64,000 nucleotides of DNA from Shewanella cutis (GCF_022410515.1 NZ_JACSDI010000003.1:1-64000), one strand, 5' to 3'. Positions 18,579-27,545 are shown, counted from the first letter of the stretch. Translations and numbers: made by a program. The notes: generated by a model from the sequence alone, not told the origin.

Positions 18579-19170
18579 TTAAACCCCGAAATGGTGATTA
18601 TGCTTCAATTCACTTAGGTGCAGCCCAATGTAGGCTTGTTACATTCAATAGATATATTAGCCTGACTCTAAACTTTTGCTATGACCACACAGTTAATATT
18701 TTTAATCCTCGAACCTAACAAATAAGGATTGGCCGCCCGTAGTCGCGACCTTATCCCAAGTGTTGAACAAGCCAGTGCTAGTTATCACCAGATCGCATTT
18801 CGTTGATAAAGATAGGTAAACAAAAGGGAAGCCATGTAGCACACTCCTGTAGCACAGTTGTGTCAGACTCAAAAATAAAAATGACCAAAAAATAATTAAA
18901 TCATAGCTTTAAAAAACAGTGGGCGCGTCATGTGAATCTGTATTGTGAAAGGCCATTGCTTTAATTTACAGATACAAAAACAGCAAAGCCAAGAGCTCAG
19001 CCAACGAGCTGGACTTTTTGTTTCTGCAGTACAGACAAACCCATCTATGCTCACCGAATTACATAAATAAATCCATCGAGTAAAGACGGGCGTGACTATG
19101 TCATTTGGTCATAATGATGTTTGCGACTATGTTGGCCATGCCTTAAATCAACTCCGGTTCAACTCCTAGG

Positions 19171-19202
19171 CGAGGAACTGAACCCGCGTCCATAAAAAAC
19201 CA
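19171..19202 (-). repeat. Decayed copy of the tmRNA 3' end (candidate att remnant)
   Basis: This segment aligns with tmRNA positions about 19727-19757: GAACCCGCGTCCA is identical, followed by A-rich sequence and ACC. The 3' part of ssrA is a common target for integrases, which leave a direct repeat of the gene end. Two copies about 540 bp apart in the same orientation suggest a former attL/attR pair whose island is gone. No integrase gene remains. Confidence 0.5.
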
Positions 19203-19679
19203 TGCAGAAAACATCAACCATCAAATTCAGCCACGGAAACCAGCGCAGCAGAGAAACTAAGCCACGAAATCCGCACTCTTCCTCACCCTCCTGCGCGGTT
19301 TGCATCTTAATTTTTTTTCAGTTTTGGTTTATTGCAGTTCATAGGCACAACCAGCGCCATTCCTAGGGCTTTTAGAAGATCAAAGATCTGAAATGATCGC
19401 GGTTTATTTCACTGTTTTACAGTTCTATACAGCGCGTTTAAACGTGCGCGGGAAAGCTTAACTATTGATTTAATTAGTTATTGCGTGGATTTCGTGAGGT
19501 TTTTGAATTGGCTGTGAAAAATAATAAAAAGATCTAGTTAAGTAAAATCAACACCTTAGCTAGATCAAAAACTGAAATGAATTTTAGCAGGCTTAAGTGT
19601 TAAAGCGGCAGCAGGGAACGACAAAAAACCAAATCAGAAATATCTCGCTGTCGCCATTTTGCCGCCACTCAAAAGAAAA

Positions 19680-19707
19680 AAGGACTTAGCATTTCTGCTA
19701 AGTCCTT
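19680..19707 (-). terminator. ssrA terminator
   Basis: Perfect 12-bp stem (AAGGACTTAGCA and its complement) with a GAAA loop on the minus strand, followed by TTTTT, 8 bp after the tmRNA CCA end. Confidence 0.9.
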
Positions 19708-19715
19708 GTTTTATT

Positions 19716-20070
19716 TGGTGGAGGCGGCGGGACTTGAACCCGCGTCCAGAAAACCTACATCCAAGGCACTACATGCTTAGTCTTTCTATTGTTTAACCGT
19801 TTGAACTCCGAAAGACAGGATCCCACACGGTGAGTCCGGTACTGTTTCGCGGTTCACCCCCGGACAGGGTTCCCTCGCTAGCACGATGTGAGATGACCAT
19901 CAAATCCACTGCCCATGTGCAAAGCGTGTGGTAGATGGCTAGCGGCATTAAGCGGCTAGAGCGTAGTTATCGTCGTTTGCAACTATAACTTTGCGGCTTT
20001 TTACGAGGCCAACCGCCCCTCGGCATGCTCCCAGGGTTTCGTGAATCCTGTCGAATCCAGAATCGCCCCC
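19716..20070 (-). ncRNA. ssrA: tmRNA
   Basis: The 5' end GGGGGCGATTCTGG and 3' end CGCCTCC-A-CCA pair as a 7-bp acceptor stem, with a T-arm read as GGTTCAAGTCC. The tag reading frame lies at 19980-19948 and encodes ANDDNYALAA followed by TAA. tmRNA rescues stalled ribosomes together with SmpB, adding the tag that targets the product to ClpXP and related proteases. Length is about 355 nt, usual for proteobacteria. smpB lies directly upstream on the same strand, and a strong terminator follows. Confidence 0.97.
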
Positions 20071-20142
20071 AAGAAAGTTGATTGTAACCCGTAGCTTGAA
20101 GATAACCTAGTATCATTTGCTGCAAGTTCAATCGTTTGTTCA

Positions 20143-20634
20143 TTATCCGCGCGTTTTTTCCTTTTTCATCACACGGGCTTTTTCGACTTCCCATTCGCGT
20201 GCTTTGGTATCTTCACGCTTGTCGTGATCTTTTTTACCTTTACCTAGGCCGATTTCCACTTTGACCCATGCACCTTTGCGCCAGTACATGGAGATAGGGA
20301 TAATTGAATAGCCTTGGCGTTCCACTAAACCTGCTAATTTGTCTAACTCTTTACGACTTAACAGTAATTTTTTTAGTCGTATAGGGTCGCAGACCACATG
20401 GGTTGAGGCGGTATTGAGTGGAATAATGGTACAGCCGTGCATAAAGGCTTCGCCATTTTTTAAGAAGACGTAGCAGTCCGACAGGTTGACTTTGCCCATG
20501 CGGATAGACTTCACTTCCCATCCCATGAGAGACAGGCCAGCTTCCATTTTTTCTTCGAAACGGTATTCGAAGGTTGCGCGCTTATTTCGTGCGATTGTCG
20601 CAGGCGCGGCTTTTTTTGAGTTTTTCTTTACCAT
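20143..20634 (-). CDS. smpB: SsrA-binding protein SmpB
   Basis: The start at 20634 ([11 protein letters not shown]) gives 163 residues. The frame is open a little further upstream but the family begins here. SmpB features are clear: [26 protein letters not shown], the OB-fold segment [16 protein letters not shown] and the basic C-terminal tail ([22 protein letters not shown]) that enters the ribosome A site. It binds tmRNA and delivers it to stalled ribosomes. It sits 72 bp upstream of ssrA on the same strand. Confidence 0.97.
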
Positions 20635-20887
20635 AGTGGCGCCATTATACGCACGGTGAATCAATTTGAAATGGATATAAGGGTTTATTTGAGCTATTTC
20701 AAGCCTTCATCAATTCATTGCTGGTTTTTTGTGCAGTTCACTTGGTCATCATAGGGATATGTGAGGGATGCGTTTTTTGTGTATCGTGGTAGAATCCCAA
20801 CCAATATTTGTTAGCTTCCCTAGAGATTAGGGCGCGCGGAGTTTGCTTGAGACAGCGTGTTTCCTTAGATTGAGAGTGCCAAGCTTT

Positions 20888-21325
20888 ATGCCGCAAATTT
20901 CTCGAAGTGTGTTAGTTCGTTTTAGTGCCATGCAGATGTATGACTTAGTTAATGATGTTGAGTCATACAAAGAGTTTTTACCCGGTTGTGTGGGCGGTAA
21001 AGTGCTTGAGTTTGATGGTAAAACCATGGTGGCTTCGGTCGATGTGAGTAAGGCGGGGATCCGTAAGACTTTTACCACCCGCAATCAGGTGGTGCCGGGA
21101 AAGAGCATCGAGTTAAGACTTGAAAATGGGCCTTTTAAACACTTATTCGGCCAGTGGCGTTTTACCGAGTTGACGGAAGATGCCTGTAAGGTGGAGTTCG
21201 ATTTAAATTTCGAGTTTTCCAGCTCATTGGTCGATATGGCTTTTGGTAAAGTGTTTAATGATCTTATGGTGTCTATGGTGACGGCATTTACCAGCCGCGC
21301 TAAGGTAATTTACAGTGACAAATGA
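20888..21325 (+). CDS. ratA: RatA family protein (START/COQ10-like)
   Basis: The start at 20888 gives 145 residues beginning MPQISRSVLVRFSAMQMYDLVNDVESYKEFLPGC, the hallmark of the RatA/PasT family (START-like fold, related to ubiquinone-binding COQ10). In E. coli RatA has been reported to block 70S assembly and also to act in coenzyme Q or envelope stress phenotypes. It overlaps the next gene (rnfH/ratB) by 11 bp, the standard pair in gamma-proteobacteria. The gene is divergent from smpB, also a conserved arrangement. Confidence 0.93.
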   Translation: MPQISRSVLVRFSAMQMYDLVNDVESYKEFLPGCVGGKVLEFDGKTMVASVDVSKAGIRKTFTTRNQVVPGKSIELRLENGPFKHLFGQWRFTELTEDACKVEFDLNFEFSSSLVDMAFGKVFNDLMVSMVTAFTSRAKVIYSDK

Positions 21326-21650
21326 AGCAGATAAGTTTGTAGTTGATGTTATTTATGCGTTGCCGACTCAGCAGAAGGTGATTTCGGTTAACGTATTACC
21401 CGGCACGAGTGCCATTGATGTTGTGCGCCAGAGCAATATGGTGAGTTTTTTCCCTGAGATTGATTTAGAGACGGTAAAACTTGGGGTGTTTAGCAATGTG
21501 GTTAAACATGATCAAGTGATTGTGCCTGGTCAACGGGTTGAGATTTATCGCCCATTAATTGCTGATCCTAAGGATGTGCGCCGTCGCAGAGCTGATAAGG
21601 CCAAGGATGAAGGCCGTGCTAATAAAGTCACTGGTGGGCGGGTGTCTTGA
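21315..21650 (+). CDS. rnfH: RnfH/RatB family protein (ubiquitin-like fold)
   Basis: The GTG start overlaps the end of ratA. The 111-residue protein shows the RnfH (UPF0125) pattern: VVDVIYALPTQQKVISV, GTSAIDVVRQSN, KLGVFSNVVKHDQVIVPGQRVEIYRPLIADPKDVRRRRA. The fold is ubiquitin-like. It is translationally coupled to ratA; proposed roles range from antitoxin to assembly partner and are not settled. A perfect terminator follows. Confidence 0.92.
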   Translation: MTNEADKFVVDVIYALPTQQKVISVNVLPGTSAIDVVRQSNMVSFFPEIDLETVKLGVFSNVVKHDQVIVPGQRVEIYRPLIADPKDVRRRRADKAKDEGRANKVTGGRVS

Positions 21651-21668
21651 GCTGTCTTTCTCGTGAGT

Positions 21669-21701
21669 AAACAAAAAAGCGCCATTGGCGCTTTTTTGTT
21701 T
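21669..21701. terminator. Bidirectional terminator between rnfH and bamE
   Basis: A perfect 15-bp stem (A-rich arm, then GCGCC/GGCGC, with a T-rich arm) and 3-nt loop ends in T-runs on both strands, between two convergent genes. Confidence 0.92.
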
Positions 21702-21725
21702 AAGGCAAATGTTAAAACATAGCAC

Positions 21726-22217
21726 TTACTTGATTGGCTTTTGAACTTGCGCTTCAGTTTGATTTTCTTTCACTAATGGCTTTTCGTCAGGGCGCTGTGC
21801 CGGCACCAGCGGCGCAGTTTCTGCGGTGTTTACCATCGGCAACTTACTTTGCTCAAGCGGCGTATTAAACTCTGGGCTTAATTCATAATCACCCTTTACT
21901 AAGCTTAATTTGTTACCCGTAAAGTGCAGGATCAGTTCTTTGTGGGTAATGCTCGCATCACGGCCACTCTTATAGTGGTAAACATAGTACCAAGTGTCAT
22001 CGGCAAAGCTGTCACGCAGCACTGGGCGGCCAAGAATGTATTCGGCCTGCTCTTTAGTCATGTCGATACGCAACTTTTCAACCTGTTGCGGCTCCATGTA
22101 GTTACCTTGCGGAATATCGGGCTTATAGATCAGCCAATCAAACACGCTACAGGCACTGAGCGAAACTGAGAGCGCAATGGCACTCAGCAGGGTAAGACTT
22201 TGCTTTTTATTGATCAT
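21726..22217 (-). CDS. bamE: Outer-membrane assembly lipoprotein BamE (SmpA/OmlA)
   Basis: The start at 22217 (MINKKQSLTLL) gives 163 residues with lipobox LSAC. The BamE core follows: IPQGNYMEPQQVEKLRIDMTKEQAEYILGRPVLRDSF..DTWYYVYHYKSG. It is a small subunit of the BAM complex that inserts beta-barrel proteins into the outer membrane. The C-terminal tail (about 120-163) is an extra Pro/Gln/Lys-rich extension beyond the usual 110-120 residues, as in some other Shewanella-type BamE proteins. Confidence 0.94.
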   Translation of the reverse strand: MINKKQSLTLLSAIALSVSLSACSVFDWLIYKPDIPQGNYMEPQQVEKLRIDMTKEQAEYILGRPVLRDSFADDTWYYVYHYKSGRDASITHKELILHFTGNKLSLVKGDYELSPEFNTPLEQSKLPMVNTAETAPLVPAQRPDEKPLVKENQTEAQVQKPIK

Positions 22218-22654
22218 TGTATGCGCTACTTCTGAAAATCTGGCGGCCATCATACCCAAGCAGTCCCCCCTATGACAAGGGTAATTGGGCGTTGCGGCGC
22301 TTATCGTTGCAATTGTGTGAGTTTTCGACCTAAGCCGCAGGTTTTAGTTCTCTTTGAGTGAAGATTTTTATCATGGACACTGATTTATGGGGATTGTTAC
22401 CAGCATCGTTTTTTGGATTGTGTTTATTGTGTAGGGCGCCAAAAAGGTCTGGAAACTTAACCAAATACAGTATTATGGTGTGGTATTGTTTCTGAAATGA
22501 GGGTAGTGTTGTGAAGATTTTGTGTTGGTGACGTTGGCGATGATGTCGGCGTGTATGGCGTAGCTTTAAGGATTCATTTTTAGCCCGTGATAAGTATGCT
22601 GTTGCTTGATTATTTGATAAGAAGTTTGCGTTAGCACCATTTAAGGAGAGGCAT
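22218..22654. other. 437-bp spacer between bamE and the borosin methyltransferase gene
   Basis: This holds the divergent promoters of bamE and the borosin locus. No ORF with a convincing ribosome-binding site is visible; a 40-codon frame from 22373 lacks support. No strong operator palindrome was found. The last 12 bp carry the AAGGAG site of the methyltransferase gene. Confidence 0.5.
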
Positions 22655-23446
22655 TTGGGATCACTCGTTTGTGTGGGTACGGGGTTACAGCTCGCGGGGC
22701 AAATTAGCGTGTTAAGTCGTAGCTATATTGAACATGCCGATATTGTGTTTTCACTCTTACCCGACGGTTTCTCGCAGCGTTGGTTGACGAAGCTCAACCC
22801 CAATGTGATCAATTTGCAGCAGTTTTATGCGCAAAATGGGGAAGTTAAAAATCGCCGAGACACCTACGAGCAAATGGTCAATGCCATTCTCGATGCGGTG
22901 AGAGCGGGTAAAAAAACTGTGTGTGCACTCTATGGTCATCCGGGCGTGTTTGCCTGTGTATCCCATATGGCGATAACTCGCGCCAAGGCCGAAGGGTTTT
23001 CGGCCAAGATGGAGCCGGGGATTTCGGCCGAAGCTTGCCTGTGGGCCGATTTAGGGATTGATCCTGGCAACTCAGGGAATCAAAGCTTTGAAGCCAGCCA
23101 GTTTATGTTTTTCAACCATGTGCCCGATCCCACTACCCACTTATTACTCTGGCAAATCGCGATTGCGGGCGAACATACCTTAACCCAATTTCATACCTCG
23201 AGTGATAGGTTGCAGATCCTCGTGGAGCAGTTGAACCAATGGTATCCCCTCGACCATGAGGTGGTCATCTACGAAGCGGCCAATTTGCCAATCCAAGCCC
23301 CGCGTATTGAGCGTTTACCTTTAGCGAATTTACCCCAAGCACACTTAACACCGATTAGTACGTTGTTAATTCCGCCAGCAAAAAAGCTGGAGTACAACTA
23401 TGCTATTTTGGCTAAGTTAGGGATCGGTCCTGAAGATTTGGGCTAA
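22655..23446 (+). CDS. sonM: Split-borosin alpha-N-methyltransferase, SonM-like
   Basis: The TTG start at 22655 has a strong AAGGAG site 6 bp upstream. The 263-residue protein has the TP-methylase fold: VGTGLQLAGQ near the N-terminus for SAM, then ALYGHPGVFA at 91-100 and AKMEPGISAEACLWADLGIDPG. Unlike precorrin or diphthine methylases it is followed 45 bp later by a 70-residue partner. This matches the SonM/SonA system of S. oneidensis, where backbone amides of the precursor are methylated in trans. Tyr58, Arg67, Tyr71 and Tyr93 fall where the borosin catalytic residues (OphMA Tyr66, Arg72, Tyr76, Tyr98) are expected, by pattern. The precursor, not a small molecule, is the substrate. Confidence 0.93.
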   Translation: MGSLVCVGTGLQLAGQISVLSRSYIEHADIVFSLLPDGFSQRWLTKLNPNVINLQQFYAQNGEVKNRRDTYEQMVNAILDAVRAGKKTVCALYGHPGVFACVSHMAITRAKAEGFSAKMEPGISAEACLWADLGIDPGNSGNQSFEASQFMFFNHVPDPTTHLLLWQIAIAGEHTLTQFHTSSDRLQILVEQLNQWYPLDHEVVIYEAANLPIQAPRIERLPLANLPQAHLTPISTLLIPPAKKLEYNYAILAKLGIGPEDLG

Positions 23447-23491
23447 ATTGAAGTGTGATATTGAATCATTATTAACAATTAAGGAGAAAAC

Positions 23492-23704
23492 ATGTCTGCA
23501 TTATCGGATTTTTTTACCCAGTTAGGCCAAGATGCGCAGTTAATGGAAGACTATAAACAGAATCCTGAGGCGGTGATGCGTGCCCATGGGTTAACTGATG
23601 AAGAAATTAACGCTGTAATGACTGGGGATATGGAAAAGCTAAAAGTCTTGAATGGCGACCAAAATTATCAAACCTTTGTTTTAGTTAATCACGGTAATAA
23701 TTAA
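23492..23704 (+). CDS. sonA: Borosin precursor peptide, SonA-like
   Basis: A 70-residue protein with an excellent AAGGAG site. Residues about 1-52 form a helical domain (SDFFTQLGQDAQLMEDY, NPEAVMRAHGLTDEEINAVMTGD) of the LigA-like type that serves as borosin binding domain. The C-terminal tail (QTFVLVNHGNN, 60-70) is the core. In S. oneidensis SonA two backbone N-methylations occur near residues 63 and 65; here those are Val63 and Val65 within TFVLV. Such short proteins are often mis-annotated as LigAB subunits. No follower protease or exporter gene is adjacent, so the mature product is unknown. Confidence 0.92.
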   Translation: MSALSDFFTQLGQDAQLMEDYKQNPEAVMRAHGLTDEEINAVMTGDMEKLKVLNGDQNYQTFVLVNHGNN

Positions 23705-23710
23705 CTTATC

Positions 23711-25498
23711 TTGAAACGGTTGCGTAGTGCCCTATTAGCCATCTTTGCTTTGTGTTCTACAGCGTTGATGGCTAACTCTCTCGATTTTGATCAGGCACTC
23801 AATGAGCTTGATGTATTACTGCAATCTGATCTTAGTACTGCGCAGAAAAAACTGGCCGAATATGAGAAAGAATTCAGCAAATTAACTTCAGTGCAACAAG
23901 GTCGACTGAGGATAGATAGAGCGATAGGTTATTTTTTCACTGGTGAATATGCCAAAGCGTTAGACGATCTGCATCAGGCCGAAACCTTAATCACAAGTTC
24001 TGAATTATTAGCATCGGTTTATAGCTATAAAGCCACGGTATATATAGGGATGCGCGACTATGATAAAGCCTTATCGGCTGTCGCCAAAGCATTAGCGCTA
24101 GTGGTAAATATCGATGATATTACGATTAAACGTCACTCCTATCTAAGAATTGCCAATATTTATTCCGAAATGGATGCTTATAGCGATATGGGCCTCTATG
24201 CCAATAAGGTGTTACAACTCGCTCAGGAAACCGATGTTCGCGATATTTGCCATGCCAAATTGCTGCAGGCGATTTACTTGCTCGGTGTAAAAAATCCCGA
24301 CACCTTCGATGCCTTCGAAGATAGCCGTCAATATTGTGATGCGAAGCAATTTCCCCTTTTAGCAACGATGTCGATGAAAGGCAAAGGGATGGTTTTGCAG
24401 GAGCGAGGTGACTATTTAGGCGCGAGAGCGATTTTGCTATTAGCGTTAAAAGGGTATGAAGCTTTTCAATTTCAATTAGAAATCAGCCATGTGCATGCTC
24501 TACTTGCCGAAAATTACTTTGCAACGGGTGAACTGGTGCAAGCAAAAAGTCACGCTGTTAAGGTGCTCACGTTTCCCGATGATAATAGTTATATCGAACA
24601 TAAGCATATTGCCTACAAAGTGTTTGCCGAGTTGATGGCTGCGGATAAACAATTTGAACAAGCCTATGAATACTCCAGAAAAGAGCAGCATTATAATCAA
24701 CTGATTTTTGATGAGTCGAGGATGAAAACCCTTGCTTATCAGGCGGCTAAGTTTAATGCCGATGAGCAGGCGCGTGAAATCAACTTGCTGAATAAAGAGC
24801 GCGAACTTTACATCGCCCAGCAAATGGTAAAAGAGCGGGAATACACTAATATGTTGATGTTTATCACCATATTAGTGGGTGGACTGTTCTTCCTTGCAAT
24901 TTTGTTAGTGGTGGGCCATTTGCAAAAGCGGCGTTTTATGCGGATGGCCAAAATGGATGCGCTGACGGGGGTGCTTAACCGTGGTGCGGGGCAAGATCTT
25001 GGCGAAAACCTGTTTGTGCAAGTGGCCGCCCGTGGTGAGGATTTCTGCGTTATCTTATTCGATTTAGATCATTTTAAACGGATTAATGACTCCTACGGCC
25101 ATGGCACAGGTGACTGGGCACTTAAAAAAGTCGTTGAGGTGTTAAAACCTCATATTCGTAATGGCGATGTATTTGCTCGGATTGGCGGTGAAGAATTTGC
25201 GTTGTTCTTGCCTTATGCCAATGAGGCTAAGGGGCTGGACGTTGCCGAACAATGCCGTAGCCGAATTGAAGCGATTGATACTCATCTGTCGGGACATAAA
25301 TTTACCATCACCGCCAGTTTTGGGGTCAGTGGTATGACAAAAGATGACTTAAGCTTGGATCCACTTTTGCACCGTGCTGATATGGCGCTCTACACCGCAA
25401 AATCGAATGGTCGTAACTGCGTATCTTGTTACCAGGATGCCTTAAAGTGCGATAAGCGAGCCACCAATCCCACAAGCGAGTTAGCAAGACAGCCCTAA
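23711..25498 (+). CDS. Diguanylate cyclase with periplasmic TPR-like sensor and GGDEF domain
   Basis: The 595-residue protein starts at TTG 23711, only 6 bp after the sonA stop, with a weak ribosome site, suggesting translational coupling. A signal peptide (about 1-22) precedes an alpha-helical TPR-like region (about 25-360), then a TM segment (MLMFITILVGGLFFLAILLVV) and a GGDEF domain with active site GGEEF. The inhibitory I-site Arg-Asn-Gly-Asp lies five residues before it. It should make c-di-GMP in response to a periplasmic signal. Its linkage to a RiPP precursor is unusual and suggests that the borosin locus is tied to lifestyle control (inference). Confidence 0.9.
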   Translation: MKRLRSALLAIFALCSTALMANSLDFDQALNELDVLLQSDLSTAQKKLAEYEKEFSKLTSVQQGRLRIDRAIGYFFTGEYAKALDDLHQAETLITSSELLASVYSYKATVYIGMRDYDKALSAVAKALALVVNIDDITIKRHSYLRIANIYSEMDAYSDMGLYANKVLQLAQETDVRDICHAKLLQAIYLLGVKNPDTFDAFEDSRQYCDAKQFPLLATMSMKGKGMVLQERGDYLGARAILLLALKGYEAFQFQLEISHVHALLAENYFATGELVQAKSHAVKVLTFPDDNSYIEHKHIAYKVFAELMAADKQFEQAYEYSRKEQHYNQLIFDESRMKTLAYQAAKFNADEQAREINLLNKERELYIAQQMVKEREYTNMLMFITILVGGLFFLAILLVVGHLQKRRFMRMAKMDALTGVLNRGAGQDLGENLFVQVAARGEDFCVILFDLDHFKRINDSYGHGTGDWALKKVVEVLKPHIRNGDVFARIGGEEFALFLPYANEAKGLDVAEQCRSRIEAIDTHLSGHKFTITASFGVSGMTKDDLSLDPLLHRADMALYTAKSNGRNCVSCYQDALKCDKRATNPTSELARQP

Positions 25499-25707
25499 GC
25501 GGATTTGTACTCTATCTGTAACTGATTGTTTAGGCTAATGTAAAACAACTCGATACTTTTACACTCTCTAGATTTTCCTGCTTTTTTCTGACGATTTTTA
25601 AGTCAACTTTTCAAACTTTTTACTTAACAAATAGAGTATGATTGCACGCAATTGCCTATTGTATTTTGCTCAATATTTTTGCCTTTCGCTAACGTTGTGG
25701 AGCCCTA

Positions 25708-27477
25708 ATGGAAGAGTCGAGTCTGCTCACTTCTGTACTGTTATTTTTATTGGCCGCGGTGATTTTTGTGCCCTTGGGCAAACGTTTTGGCGCAGGACCG
25801 ATTCTGTCTTATCTCGCTGCAGGGGTAATTTTAGGCCCAGGCGGCATGGCGCTAGTGTCTGATCCCGCCGCTGTGCTGCATTTTGCTGAGCTTGGCGTGG
25901 TACTCATGTTGTTTGTACTTGGGCTTGAGCTTAATCCGAGCAAGTTATGGGAGTTGCGCAGCGCCATCTTTGGTCTCGGCAGTGGTCAATTACTCCTTTC
26001 TTGGGCGGCAATTGGTGGCTTAGCTTGGGGATTTGGCTTATCCGTTGAGGCGGCATTAGTGGTGGGGGCGGCATTATCGCTGTCATCAACCGCCTTTGCA
26101 GTGCAGTTGATGAGTGAACATCGACTGCTAACCACGCCTCTTGGCCGCGATGCTTTCGGGGTGTTATTGATGCAAGATCTCGCGGTGATCCCCATGTTGC
26201 TGTTAACCGCTTACCTTGCGCCCAATTCGGCCCAGATTGAACACCATGCAGTGCCTTGGTATTGGACCTGTGTGGCTTTAATCGGTTTTGTGTTGGTGGG
26301 CAAATATCTGTTACCGCGGGTACTTAAACTTGTTGCCAGCAGTGGCGTTCGTGAGGTGTTAACGGCTTTTGCATTATTGCTGGTGATGGGCAGTGCCCAA
26401 TTGATGGAGTGGCTGGGGTTGTCGGCGGGGATGGGCGCATTTTTAGCTGGGATTATGCTGGCGAACTCCAGTTATCGGCATCAACTTGAAACCGATATTG
26501 AACCCTTCAAAGGCTTACTGCTTGGGCTGTTTTTTATGGCAGTGGGTATGAGTATGGATCTCAAGCTGTTTTTAACCGATCCCTTGCTTATCCTCGCGAT
26601 TTTGCTCGGCATGTTACTGATTAAGACCCTAGTGCTGATGCTGCTTGGGCGCTTGCGGCACCATACATGGCGCCCGAGTATCGCATTAGGGCTTATCTTG
26701 GCCGAGGGCGGTGAGTTTGCCTTTGTGCTGTTATCGCAGGCGCAATTATCCAGCATAGTGGATGATAAGATTGCCCAAATCTTAGTGCTCGCCATTGGTT
26801 TATCGATGGCGGTGACACCGATGATTTTTACCCTGTTTAGAGCCACTAAACCTAATATGGTGGATACGCGCTTGCCCGACACTATCAATGTCACTGAGTC
26901 TGAGGTAGTGATTGCCGGATTTGGTCGGGTAGGGCAGATCACCGGACGGATTTTAGCCTCCTCTGGCATTCCATTTGTGGCGTTAGATAAGGATGCCAGC
27001 CATGTGGATGTGATCCGTCAATATGGTGGTGAGGTCTATTTTGGCGATGCTAGACGTTTAGATATGTTGATGTCGGCGGGGATTGCACGCTCGCGCTTGT
27101 TGCTGCTGGCCGTTGATAATGTTGAGGATTCGATTGAAATTGCCCAGCAGGTAAAAACCCATTTCCCCCATATCAATATTATCGCCCGAGCGCGGGATCG
27201 TAACCATGCTTACCGATTAATGAGCCTTGGGGTGACCGATGTGTTCCGTGAAACCTTTGGTTCGGCTTTATCAGCCAGTGAGAAGATATTACAGGGCTTA
27301 GGTTTATCTCAAGTGCAGGCCAATGAACGGGTGAAGATTTTTGCCGAGCACGATAAAAAGCTTGTGATTGCCAGTGCCGCTCATCAACATGATTTGGCAA
27401 AACTTATTGATTTATCCAATAAGGGGAAAGCTGAACTGGAGTCTTTGATGCGTGGCGACCGGGAAAATGTAAGTTAA
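25708..27477 (+). CDS. kefB: Glutathione-regulated-type K+/H+ antiporter (KefB/KefC family, CPA2)
   Basis: This 589-residue membrane protein has about 12 TM segments (1-380) typical of CPA2 exchangers: LSYLAAGVILGPGG, LMLFVLGLELNPSKLW, LLMQDLAVIPMLLL. A C-terminal TrkA-N/KTN nucleotide-binding domain follows (VVIAGFGRVGQITGRILASSG, DARRLDMLMSAG, RETFGSALSASEKIL). It should export K+ under control of NAD(H) and glutathione adducts to acidify the cytoplasm on electrophile stress. No KefF/KefG ancillary gene is next to it. KefB versus KefC cannot be decided. Confidence 0.9.
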   Translation: MEESSLLTSVLLFLLAAVIFVPLGKRFGAGPILSYLAAGVILGPGGMALVSDPAAVLHFAELGVVLMLFVLGLELNPSKLWELRSAIFGLGSGQLLLSWAAIGGLAWGFGLSVEAALVVGAALSLSSTAFAVQLMSEHRLLTTPLGRDAFGVLLMQDLAVIPMLLLTAYLAPNSAQIEHHAVPWYWTCVALIGFVLVGKYLLPRVLKLVASSGVREVLTAFALLLVMGSAQLMEWLGLSAGMGAFLAGIMLANSSYRHQLETDIEPFKGLLLGLFFMAVGMSMDLKLFLTDPLLILAILLGMLLIKTLVLMLLGRLRHHTWRPSIALGLILAEGGEFAFVLLSQAQLSSIVDDKIAQILVLAIGLSMAVTPMIFTLFRATKPNMVDTRLPDTINVTESEVVIAGFGRVGQITGRILASSGIPFVALDKDASHVDVIRQYGGEVYFGDARRLDMLMSAGIARSRLLLLAVDNVEDSIEIAQQVKTHFPHINIIARARDRNHAYRLMSLGVTDVFRETFGSALSASEKILQGLGLSQVQANERVKIFAEHDKKLVIASAAHQHDLAKLIDLSNKGKAELESLMRGDRENVS

Positions 27478-27496
27478 GTCCGCCAGCTAACACAAA

Positions 27497-27520
27497 CAAG
27501 AGAGCCAATTGGCTCTCTTG
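27497..27520. terminator. Bidirectional terminator between kefB and the TonB receptor gene
   Basis: A perfect 24-bp palindrome (12-bp arms beginning CAAGAGAGCC) lies between convergent genes, with A-rich flank on the left and T-rich on the right. Confidence 0.8.
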
Positions 27521-27545
27521 TGGTTTATGGGTTTAAGGAAAACGC

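Larger units (their letters stand above)
18579..19715. other. 1.1-kb gene-free stretch upstream of ssrA with a tmRNA 3'-end remnant
   Basis: No ORF here has a convincing start, length or family. The stretch is AT-rich. A segment at about 19171-19202 resembles the 3' end of tmRNA in the same orientation (GAACCCGCGTCCA shared exactly, with flanking similarity). The ssrA terminator lies at its right end. The rest, about 480 bp between the remnant and ssrA and 590 bp before it, shows no recognisable gene and could be debris of a lost integrated element. Confidence 0.55.

Noticed and set aside
19967-20194. 75-codon frame on the minus strand
   Set aside because: It overlaps the tmRNA 5' half and the smpB 3' end; the RNA structure explains the sequence.
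22373-22495. 40-codon frame before the borosin methyltransferase
   Set aside because: There is no convincing ribosome-binding site, and it lies in the promoter region of the borosin locus.
22655-23446. Reading the TP-methylase as a precorrin/siroheme methylase
   Set aside because: No cobalamin or siroheme genes are nearby, and a borosin-type precursor gene follows directly.
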